20,616 bases of DNA from Akkermansia sp. Lineage in GTDB: Bacteria; Verrucomicrobiota; Verrucomicrobiia; Verrucomicrobiales; Akkermansiaceae. A program made the translations under genes and the position numbers. Position 1 is the first letter of the stretch. Every line of letters begins with the position of its first letter. The notes below the pieces were generated by a model. That model made no database searches. It saw nothing but the letters and a program-made list of their open reading frames with translations, and had not been told where the DNA came from. This document shows positions 15,018 through 20,616 of the stretch, piece by piece. The stretch covers positions 1 through 20,616 of the forward strand of contig JAGBZE010000109.1 in the NCBI GenBank assembly GCA_017628435.1, read 5' to 3'.

Positions 15018-15046
15018 CTTTCATTCTGCCGGCAATAGTGTAGAAT
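15018..15046 (+). promoter_or_regulatory. Possible promoter of the signal peptidase gene
   Basis: TAGAAT (15041-15046) with CTTTCA (15018-15023) at 17-base spacing. The -10 box is a good match, the -35 box weak. The ATG follows 18 bases later, a short leader. Confidence 0.4.
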
Positions 15047-15064
15047 AAGGGACACTGACCCGGC

Positions 15065-16294
15065 ATGAAATACATCAAGTCCCTACTCTTCTGGTTTCTG
15101 GATAACGCATTGGCATGGTTCACGCCGGCATGGCGCCGCAGCGGCCGTGAGGCTATCAATGCACTGAATCGCTATGTCGACTACAACCGCCACACTCTGG
15201 CGCCGGAAACAATCGCAAACTGCACCAGACACCGGGACGACATCGATACTGCCCTGCAGACTTGGGATAAGGAGAACTGCACCCGCCTGGTGAAGCTGGT
15301 TGATGTGCAATGCGGGGAACTGCCCGGCTTCAAGCGCAACGCTCTGGTGGAAATGGCAGAGTCATTCTTCGTCATCATGGTTATCTTCCTGGGGCTGCGC
15401 ACCTATTACGTGCAGCCGTTCCGCATTCCCACCGGCTCCATGCAGCCCAGCCTGAACGGCATCATCGTGCACCCTGTGGAGGAAATGCCAGGCCTGGCCG
15501 CCCGCGCATGGGACATGATAACCCTGGGCAGCGCCTATGTGGAGGCCACAGCTCAGACCACCAGCAGTCTGGTCAACATCGAGGACCACCCCAAGTGGCT
15601 CCTGTTCACGGAAACCACCCTCACCTTCAGCGATGGCAGCAAAGTAAACATCCCCTCTGCCAAGGGAGCTGTCATGCAGTACCTCAAGGAGCAAGGCAAG
15701 TTCATTGAAACGCCCAACGGCATCCGCCTGGGCAGCTACCGCCCCGGCGAGACCATCATCCGCGCCAGAGTTGATGCCGGCGATATGATTCTCGTCAACC
15801 GCGTAGCCTACCACTTCCGCAAGCCGGAACGCGGCGAAACTTTCGTTTTCGACACCCGCGGCATCAACACCTCCATGCAGCCGCCCTCGGCCCTGCGCAT
15901 GACCGACCAGCAGTCCGGCACACACTACATCAAGCGTCTCTGTGGTCTCCCCGGAGATACGCTGCAGATTGCCACCCCCTTCCTGCTGGTGAACGGCAAG
16001 GCCGCTGAGGAACCCACCATCGCGCGCGTTGCCGCAGGCCGCGCTCCGTATAACCAGGAGGGCTACCAGTGCCTCGCGCTCCGCAGCAATCCCCTGGCCT
16101 ATATGACGGACCTGGGCCCCGTGCACCTGCAGAACACGGCAGCCCCCAACCGCCGTGAATACGCCGCGCTGGGCGACAACACCACCAATTCCCTGGACTC
16201 CCGCTACTGGGGTCCGGTGCGCCAATACAACATCATCGGCCCCGCATGCTTTGCCCTGTGGCCCTTCACCTCGCACTGGGGCAGCATTGAATAA
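15065..16294 (+). CDS. lepB: Signal peptidase I, extended form
   Basis: A 409-residue membrane-bound serine protease that removes signal peptides from exported proteins. The catalytic Ser125 lies in box B, FRIPTGSMQPSL (119-130), just after a transmembrane helix (about 99-114). Box C is RVDAGDMILVNRVAYHFRKP, box D is HYIKRLCGLPGDTL with the catalytic Lys290, and box E is ALGDNTTNSLDSRYWGPV (368-385). Typical enzymes are 180-330 residues. This one has a long N-terminal part of about 95 residues before the anchor, partly helical and basic, with a hydrophobic SLLFWFLDNALAWF near the start. It also has an insertion of about 100 residues (134-235) between boxes B and C. All catalytic boxes are present, so it should be active. 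It follows uppP by 60 bases and precedes the prenyl-transferase gene by 29. Confidence 0.92.
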   Translation: MKYIKSLLFWFLDNALAWFTPAWRRSGREAINALNRYVDYNRHTLAPETIANCTRHRDDIDTALQTWDKENCTRLVKLVDVQCGELPGFKRNALVEMAESFFVIMVIFLGLRTYYVQPFRIPTGSMQPSLNGIIVHPVEEMPGLAARAWDMITLGSAYVEATAQTTSSLVNIEDHPKWLLFTETTLTFSDGSKVNIPSAKGAVMQYLKEQGKFIETPNGIRLGSYRPGETIIRARVDAGDMILVNRVAYHFRKPERGETFVFDTRGINTSMQPPSALRMTDQQSGTHYIKRLCGLPGDTLQIATPFLLVNGKAAEEPTIARVAAGRAPYNQEGYQCLALRSNPLAYMTDLGPVHLQNTAAPNRREYAALGDNTTNSLDSRYWGPVRQYNIIGPACFALWPFTSHWGSIE

Positions 16295-16323
16295 TTCTAC
16301 TTCTACACAACCTCTCTCTTATC

Positions 16324-17214
16324 ATGTCCGAAGCAGATACCATCACCAGCAATGCCAAATCCAACCTGGCATTCACCCTCATGGATCTTCCCGAGGAACG
16401 CCGCTGCAACATGGCGCGCCTGTATGCATTCTGCCGCATCGTGGATGATGTGGTGGACGAGCCGGGGATGACCGAGAATGAGCGCCACGCTGCCCTCGAC
16501 CGCTGGACTCAGGTCATCACCTGCACTGTCGAGCCCACCCCTGGTATCGAAACCGAGGTACAGAAGCTCATGCAGGATCTGCAGCTGGACCCCGCCCCGC
16601 TGCTGGAGCTGATTGTCGGCTGCCGTGGCGATATTACCCCCGTTCAACCGAAAACCCGGCATGAACTGCTGCAATACGCCTACCGCGTGGCGGCCTGCGT
16701 CGGCATCACCAGCGCCACGGTCATGGGTGCCTCCCCCGCAGCGAAGGAATACGCCATTGCCCTGGGCTATGCACTGCAGCTGGTCAACATCCTGCGCGAC
16801 GTGGCAGAAGACTGCCGCGAACATGGTCGCGTCTACCTGCCGGCGAACGACATGGAACTCTTCGGCGTCACGGTGGACGACCTCTACAACCAGCGATACA
16901 ATTACCGCACCCGCCAGCTGCTGGCCTATGAAGCCGCCCTGGCTGAAAAATACTTCTGCGAGGCCGAGGAACTCTACCAGGCTCTCTCTGTGGAAGACCG
17001 CAATGCCCTCATCCCGGCCCAGGCCATGAGCCTGATTTACCACAACGTGCTGGAAAAGATGCAGGACGACGAATACCGCGTCTTTGAGCGCCGATACAGC
17101 GTCAATAACTTCCGGAAGCTCTGGTATCTCCTCCGCGCCCGCATCGGCTCCTTCGAGTTCCCCAGCGTGGCAGAATGGGGCTTCCTCTACAGCGAAAAAA
17201 AGGATTCGCAATAA
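16324..17214 (+). CDS. Squalene/phytoene synthase-family prenyltransferase
   Basis: A 296-residue head-to-head prenyl synthase fold. The two aspartate-rich motifs that bind the diphosphates via magnesium are intact: RIVDDVVDEP (DDVVD, residues 41-45) and NILRDVAEDCREHGRVYLP (DVAED, 159-163). The family signature YAYRVAACVGITSATVMG is also present. The length is typical of bacterial HpnD, HpnC or CrtB/CrtM types and shorter than eukaryotic squalene synthase. Family members condense two prenyl diphosphates (farnesyl or geranylgeranyl) to presqualene diphosphate, squalene or phytoene. No HpnC/HpnE partner, squalene-hopene cyclase or carotenoid desaturase is in the window, so the product cannot be named. 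It lacks an obvious membrane helix and probably associates peripherally. It is 29 bases downstream of lepB with no terminator between, so likely cotranscribed. Confidence 0.85.
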   Translation: MSEADTITSNAKSNLAFTLMDLPEERRCNMARLYAFCRIVDDVVDEPGMTENERHAALDRWTQVITCTVEPTPGIETEVQKLMQDLQLDPAPLLELIVGCRGDITPVQPKTRHELLQYAYRVAACVGITSATVMGASPAAKEYAIALGYALQLVNILRDVAEDCREHGRVYLPANDMELFGVTVDDLYNQRYNYRTRQLLAYEAALAEKYFCEAEELYQALSVEDRNALIPAQAMSLIYHNVLEKMQDDEYRVFERRYSVNNFRKLWYLLRARIGSFEFPSVAEWGFLYSEKKDSQ

Positions 17215-17225
17215 CTGCTTTTTTC

Positions 17226-17254
17226 TTGCCTTTCCGCAGCCGCAGCTATAGAAT
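17226..17254 (+). promoter_or_regulatory. Probable promoter of the STAS-DUF2851 operon
   Basis: TTGCCT (17226-17231, 4/6), 17 bases, TAGAAT (17249-17254, 5/6). The ATG is 14 bases beyond the -10 box, so the leader would be only a few bases and has no Shine-Dalgarno sequence. Confidence 0.6.
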
Positions 17255-17268
17255 GAAATAAGCAAGCC

Positions 17269-17811
17269 ATGACTGATTCTTCCCTTTCCTACCACGAGTT
17301 TGACGATTGTCTCTGGATTCGCTGCACCAGCCGCGGCAGCTTTGTCAACAGCCCGGCGCTGAAGTCAATTTCTGAGAAGTACATCGCACGCAATGGCCGC
17401 CTCATCGTGGTTGACCTGGAAATCTGCCCCGGGGTGGATTCCACCTTCATGGGCACACTGGCAGGGCTTGCCCGTAAAATGATGTCACAGGGCGGTTTCC
17501 TGCAGATTGCCACCCCCACCCGCCGCACGCGTTCTGCCATGGAAAGCCTCGGGCTGGACATGCTGGTGGATATCGACCCGGCAGATGCCGGCTGGCAGGC
17601 AGACATTGACGACCGCCGCGCACACCTCCAGCAGGGAAATGCCAAGGAGGCCACCGCCGGCAAAATGAATGAACTGGATCGCACCCGTCACGTGCTGGAG
17701 GCGCACAACACCCTGCGCTCCATGAATCACAAGAACAACGAAACCTTCGGCTACGTGTGCGAAACCCTTGAGGAAGACCTCATGCGCCACGAGGCCGAGC
17801 TGGAAGACTGA
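17269..17811 (+). CDS. STAS-domain protein (anti-sigma factor antagonist type) with C-terminal extension
   Basis: A 180-residue cytoplasmic protein. Residues 8-105 form a STAS domain: strands around CLWIRC and LIVVDLE, the phosphorylation-site loop GVDSTFMGTLAGLARK (Asp57, Ser58), GGFLQIATP (75-83) and the terminal MESLGLDMLVDI. In SpoIIAA-type antagonists the Ser after Asp is phosphorylated by a partner kinase and controls binding to an anti-sigma factor. That Ser is kept here, but the usual second Ser is Thr and the following Gly is Phe. Residues about 106-180 are a highly charged, probably helical or coiled-coil tail (DDRRAHLQQGNAKEA...ETLEEDLMRHEAELED) absent from minimal STAS proteins. 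No anti-sigma kinase or phosphatase gene is nearby. It has its own promoter, and its stop overlaps the next start (TGATG), implying translational coupling to the DUF2851 gene. Confidence 0.82.
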   Translation: MTDSSLSYHEFDDCLWIRCTSRGSFVNSPALKSISEKYIARNGRLIVVDLEICPGVDSTFMGTLAGLARKMMSQGGFLQIATPTRRTRSAMESLGLDMLVDIDPADAGWQADIDDRRAHLQQGNAKEATAGKMNELDRTRHVLEAHNTLRSMNHKNNETFGYVCETLEEDLMRHEAELED

Positions 17812-19172
17812 TGCCCATCACCCGCCAGCACCTGGTTGAGCAATATAGGCAACTGCTGGCAGATGTATATGCCGACTGCGCCGCGGCTCCGCCCCACCCG
17901 GAGTTACCACCCGAATTGCAGTTTCAAAGCTGGTGGGCCGCAGGAGTCCTGCCAAAGGAGCACTCCACCCTCCGCAACGGCGCCGTGCGCATTCTGGACA
18001 CAGGGCGCTGGAACCGCCTTCCCGGCCCGGATTTCACCCATGCCGAAATTGAACTGAACGGCACCCGCATCCGCGGCGATATTGAGATTGACCCCTGCGC
18101 CCAGGATTGGGAGCGCCACGGCCACGGCGCCAACCCGGAGTTCAACAAGGTCGTGCTGCATGTGGTGCTCACCCCGCCTCCGGCTGGCTGGTTCACCCGC
18201 AACAGCGAGCACCAGAATATCCCCATCCTCTACCTACCGCCCGAAACCTGGCAGAACCGCGCCAGCCACCGGGCTGATGATGACGCCCTGCCCCGCTGCC
18301 GCCAGCCGCTGGCCGATATGCCGGCAGAGCGCATCCAGAACCTGCTGATGGCAGCTGCAGCCTACCGCATGGAGCACAAGCGCACCCTGCTCCGCCAGCG
18401 CATTGCTGCCGTGGGCGAGCCCCAGGCCTGGTATGAGGCCTGGGCCACCACCCTGGGCTACAGCGCCAATAAAGATGCCATGCTCATGCTGGCCATGCGC
18501 GCCCCCATCAAGGAGCTCGGCGCGCAGAGCGAGGCCATCCTGCTGGGCACAGCCGGCTTCCTCTTCCCCGTGCTGCCGGAAAACGTGGGTGCCGATGCCC
18601 GTCAGTACCACCGCGGCGTGTGGGACACCTGGTGGATGCTGCGCGAGCAATACGAACTGGCACAGGAACGCAGCCTGCCCTGGTGCAAGGCCCCCAGCCG
18701 CCCGTTGAACCACCCTCAGCGCCGCGTGGCAGCTCTGGCAGCCACCACCCCGCTCTGGCCCCGCATCCTGCCCCTGCTCAACGCTGCAGACGCCGCAGAG
18801 CTGAGCCACCTGCTGAGCAGCGTGAGCCACCCCTTCTGGGACACGCACTACACCCTGAGCTCTGCCCCCATGAAATCCCGGGCAGCCCTCATCGGCCAGC
18901 CCCGCATTGCAGATTTCCTCATCAACTACGTCTATGTAAATGACGAGGAGCCCCACGCCTGGGAAAGCTATATCCGCGTGAAACAGGGAGACCTCCCCAC
19001 CGGCATCGACCGCACCGCCTGGCACCTCTTCGGCGACCGCGCAGACCTCAAATCCACTCTGCGCTGCGCCTATGCCCAGCAGGCCCTGCTGCAGATTGAT
19101 GCCGACTTCTGCGCGCGCAACATCTGCCTGGAATGCGCCTTCCCAGCCCAGCTCTGCCAGTGGGCACGCTGA
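17811..19172 (+). CDS. DUF2851-family protein
   Basis: A 453-residue cytoplasmic protein of a family of unknown function frequent in Bacteroidota and Verrucomicrobiota. The N-terminal part has the family hallmarks: LQFQSWWAAGVL, GAVRILDTGRWNRLPGPDFTHAEIEL, then GDIEIDPCAQDWERHGHG and a strand with VVLHVVL. The acidic and His residues in GDIEI..DW..HGH resemble a metal-dependent nuclease-like core, but that is inference. The C-terminus ends in a Cys cluster, FCARNICLECAF...LC (Cys434, 439, 442, 449), a likely metal-binding knuckle. The ATG overlaps the stop of the STAS gene by one base, so the two are probably translated together. The gene converges with the Fic gene, with only 10 bases between their stop codons and no clear terminator. 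Confidence 0.85.
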   Translation: MPITRQHLVEQYRQLLADVYADCAAAPPHPELPPELQFQSWWAAGVLPKEHSTLRNGAVRILDTGRWNRLPGPDFTHAEIELNGTRIRGDIEIDPCAQDWERHGHGANPEFNKVVLHVVLTPPPAGWFTRNSEHQNIPILYLPPETWQNRASHRADDDALPRCRQPLADMPAERIQNLLMAAAAYRMEHKRTLLRQRIAAVGEPQAWYEAWATTLGYSANKDAMLMLAMRAPIKELGAQSEAILLGTAGFLFPVLPENVGADARQYHRGVWDTWWMLREQYELAQERSLPWCKAPSRPLNHPQRRVAALAATTPLWPRILPLLNAADAAELSHLLSSVSHPFWDTHYTLSSAPMKSRAALIGQPRIADFLINYVYVNDEEPHAWESYIRVKQGDLPTGIDRTAWHLFGDRADLKSTLRCAYAQQALLQIDADFCARNICLECAFPAQLCQWAR

Positions 19173-19182
19173 TTTTGCAGCT

Positions 19183-20307
19183 TCAGCGGTGCAGCCTATC
19201 CCACACCAGGCACCCACGCGGCGTAAGCCGGTATTTTTGCCGCGGATGCCGGGGGCTGTCAGGATACAGCAGGCACAGATACCCTCCGGATACCGCCGGG
19301 TTCAGATGCTTACTCACAAAATTATCCCGTCCCTTTAACCCAACAGCAGCCATTAACTCGCGCACAGACATCTGCCCGGCCCCCAGAGCCCTCACCAGAG
19401 CGCAGATATTCTCATCGGGCAGCTCTATCTTACCCTCAACTTGTCCTGCGGCTTGCCCTGAACGCTGCCCGCTCACTTGTCCTGTTTCAGCGTAATGGAT
19501 GTGCATGTGGCGATTCAGCAGCTCACATGTATCCTCATACAGCAGATTGCGGAAAAATTTTATCAGGAAGGAGTAATCAGCATCAATCCCGGCGGGAACG
19601 TTGGTATAGTTGGCACGCACCAGTGCATTCCGGAAATAACGGGCATGCCGGGCAAAGGGCTCGTTGTTGACCTGGAAGCCCAGATACCGGAGATACTTGA
19701 TGCAGAACACCGCAGTGGTCCGGGTATTCCCCTCCGGAAACGGATGCACCTGCCAGATATCTGCAATGAAATGCGCTATATGCTCCACCATTTTCTCCTT
19801 GGATAAGGAGGCAAAGGAGAAACGTCTCTCCCGCTGCATATCATAATCCAGCGCCATGATGATATCCGAGGCATGCGCATACTGCACACTTTCGCCAGCC
19901 AGCACCCACTCGCGCTTGCTGATGTTATATTCCCTTATCTTGCCTGCGAACTTGAACACATTGTGAAAAAGGCGTTTGTGAATAGCCGCAAAACCAGCAG
20001 GGCTGAAATGAAAAGCCTCCTCATGAAGCAACTCAGCAATGTTGGCAGCCACCTTGTCCGCCTCGTCCTGCTGCGAGCTTTCAGAAACCTGCTCCGCATA
20101 GTACGTACGGATGCGTTCCTGAACCTCCGCAAAGCCAATGTGCCCCTCAATCTGCTCGCAGGCAACCTCGCGCAGGTATTCCGAGACCTCCAGGCCATCC
20201 ACGGCCTGCAGCCCCATAGCCACATCCCACGCTGTAGCGCGGGCGGCAATCTCGGGCTCTGCGGCGTACAGGTATTCTTCTGCCAATAGAGGATAAGTAT
20301 ATTTCAC
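19183..20307 (-). CDS. Fic-domain protein with VbhA-like N-terminus and winged-helix C-terminus
   Basis: A 374-residue Fic-family enzyme. Fic proteins usually transfer AMP or another nucleotide part onto hydroxyls of target proteins. The active-site loop HPFPEGNTR (residues 188-196) keeps the catalytic His188, Glu192 and Arg196. Residues about 27-70 (GLQAVDGLEVSEYLREV..EGHIGFAEVQ) resemble the VbhA antitoxin helices fused in cis. Residues 276-295 are a GQ-rich tetrapeptide-repeat linker, and 297-370 form a winged-helix Fic C-terminal domain (VRELMAAVGLKGRDNFVSKHL...QKYRLT). The GTG start at 20307 is preferred over an upstream in-frame alternative codon near 20376, because AAAGGAG lies nine bases before it and a consensus promoter overlaps the longer version. 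Regulation appears strong and constitutive. No separate antitoxin gene is adjacent. Targets are unknown. Confidence 0.88.
   Translation of the reverse strand: MKYTYPLLAEEYLYAAEPEIAARATAWDVAMGLQAVDGLEVSEYLREVACEQIEGHIGFAEVQERIRTYYAEQVSESSQQDEADKVAANIAELLHEEAFHFSPAGFAAIHKRLFHNVFKFAGKIREYNISKREWVLAGESVQYAHASDIIMALDYDMQRERRFSFASLSKEKMVEHIAHFIADIWQVHPFPEGNTRTTAVFCIKYLRYLGFQVNNEPFARHARYFRNALVRANYTNVPAGIDADYSFLIKFFRNLLYEDTCELLNRHMHIHYAETGQVSGQRSGQAAGQVEGKIELPDENICALVRALGAGQMSVRELMAAVGLKGRDNFVSKHLNPAVSGGYLCLLYPDSPRHPRQKYRLTPRGCLVWDRLHR
19423..19482 (-). repeat. GQ-rich tetrapeptide repeat linker in the Fic gene
   Basis: Codes for TGQV-SGQR-SGQA-AGQV-EGKI, four imperfect copies of a 12-base unit with CAGGACAAGT present twice. 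It joins the Fic core to the winged helix and can probably vary in length by slippage. Confidence 0.7.
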
Positions 20308-20316
20308 AGGGTAAGT

Positions 20317-20323
20317 CTCCTTT
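20317..20323 (-). promoter_or_regulatory. Shine-Dalgarno site fixing the Fic start
   Basis: AAAGGAG on the minus strand, nine bases before the GTG at 20307. It is the only canonical ribosome-binding site I see in the window and it decides the GTG start. Confidence 0.85.
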
Positions 20324-20337
20324 CTCAGAACGAGGCC

Positions 20338-20366
20338 ATTATACCATCTTTTTGTCTTTTTGTCAA
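20338..20366 (-). promoter_or_regulatory. Perfect consensus sigma-70-type promoter of the Fic gene
   Basis: TTGACA (20366-20361), 17 bases, TATAAT (20343-20338), all twelve bases matching consensus. A tandem GACAAAAA pair spans the -35 box and spacer. Confidence 0.9.
20349..20364 (-). repeat. Tandem 8-base repeat in the Fic promoter
   Basis: Two adjacent copies of GACAAAAA, the first starting inside the -35 box. Gain or loss of one copy would change or rebuild promoter spacing, so this could be a slippage site. Confidence 0.6.
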
Positions 20367-20426
20367 CGCATAACAAGCCGCACGCAAAGCCTCACAACTT
20401 ACCCTGCATCTTGTCCCGAAGAGAGC

Positions 20427-20467
20427 AAAAAAGATGGCCGCCACGCTGCGGAAGCAGGTGGCGGCCA
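20427..20467 (-). terminator. Rho-independent terminator of the GGGtGRT-family gene
   Basis: A 10-bp stem (TGGCCGCCAC, 20467-20458, with 20444-20435) extended by a second 4-bp helix capped by a four-base loop, then six T (20432-20427). It isolates the Fic promoter from upstream transcription. Confidence 0.9.
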
Positions 20468-20493
20468 GGAAGTTCTGGTAAACCGTGGAAGGT

Positions 20494-20616
20494 TTACTTG
20501 TTCATGGCTTCCTCGATGGCAACAGCCACGGAAACCGTAGCACCCACCATGGGGTTGTTGCCCATGCCGATGAGGCCCATCATTTCCACGTGGGCGGGCA
20601 CAGAGGAGGAACCAGC
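20494..20616 (-). CDS. GGGtGRT-family protein, C-terminal end only
   Basis: The last 40 codons and stop of a gene that begins beyond the right edge of the window. The readable end is AGSSSVPAHVEMMGLIGMGN followed by NPMVGATVSVAVAIEEAMNK. I recognise this from memory as the highly conserved C-terminus of the GGGtGRT protein family, roughly 330 residues in gut Bacteroidota, Firmicutes and Verrucomicrobiota, whose function is not established. The small-residue-rich, Met- and Gly-rich end suggests a tightly packed oligomeric or substrate-binding core. The namesake GGGTGRT motif would lie upstream, outside the window. A strong terminator follows 26 bases after the stop, so this is the end of a transcription unit. 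Confidence 0.75.
   Translation of the reverse strand, partial: AGSSSVPAHVEMMGLIGMGNNPMVGATVSVAVAIEEAMNK

Noticed and set aside
20308..20376. Upstream extension of the Fic gene
   Set aside because: Overlaps a consensus promoter. AAAGGAG and GTG at 20307 give a better start.
20308..20493. Separate antitoxin gene for the Fic protein, or an attachment site
   Set aside because: The gap holds a promoter, a ribosome site and a terminator, with no short open frame with a start signal and no duplicated att-like repeat.
1..20616. tRNA, rRNA, CRISPR, insertion sequence or prophage
   Set aside because: No cloverleaf-like sequence, regularly spaced repeats, transposase motif or phage gene was seen on reading either strand.

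Overview
The window looks like chromosomal DNA of a GC-rich Verrucomicrobiota bacterium, probably of the Akkermansia type. This is inferred from gene content. There is a run of three prepilin-type proteins resembling the Verru_Chthon cassette, a DUF2851 protein, an unusually long signal peptidase I, the end of a GGGtGRT-family gene, and a near-complete absence of Shine-Dalgarno sequences. I see no rRNA, tRNA, CRISPR array, transposase or phage gene. Coding density is high and no gene-free stretch exceeds about 190 bases.

Layout. (1) 22-711 is a small secreted helical protein closed by a terminator. (2) 810-4325 is a tight plus-strand operon: L-aspartate oxidase (nadB), a secreted protein with a probable double-psi beta-barrel, and a HAD phosphatase fused to dihydroneopterin aldolase (FolB). 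(3) 4427-9835 is a two-gene RND efflux unit. Its adaptor is two complete membrane-fusion-protein modules in one chain, followed by the inner-membrane pump and a strong terminator. (4) 9942-10640 is a probable lipoprotein with a near-leaderless promoter. (5) 14013 back to 10717 is a minus-strand operon of three prepilin-like proteins followed by a lipoate ligase/octanoyltransferase-family enzyme. (6) 14168-19172 on the plus strand holds undecaprenyl-diphosphatase (uppP), a long signal peptidase I, a squalene/phytoene synthase-family enzyme, a STAS protein and a DUF2851 protein. (7) On the minus strand at the right edge are a Fic-family protein and the last 40 codons of a GGGtGRT-family gene.

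How they fit together. Most of the window serves the cell envelope (efflux, export, prepilin-like secretion, undecaprenyl carrier recycling, isoprenoid lipid synthesis) and cofactors (NAD, folate, lipoate). Two fusions stand out. The HAD-FolB protein could join the poorly assigned dihydroneopterin-phosphate dephosphorylation to the aldolase step of folate synthesis. The tandem adaptor could force a fixed pairing of two non-equivalent protomers in an efflux pump. The Fic gene differs from its surroundings: it has a perfect TTGACA-N17-TATAAT promoter, an AAAGGAG ribosome site and a GTG start, which suggests acquisition or separate control.

Limits. All family names come from reading motifs by eye. 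No database search, alignment or structure prediction was run.
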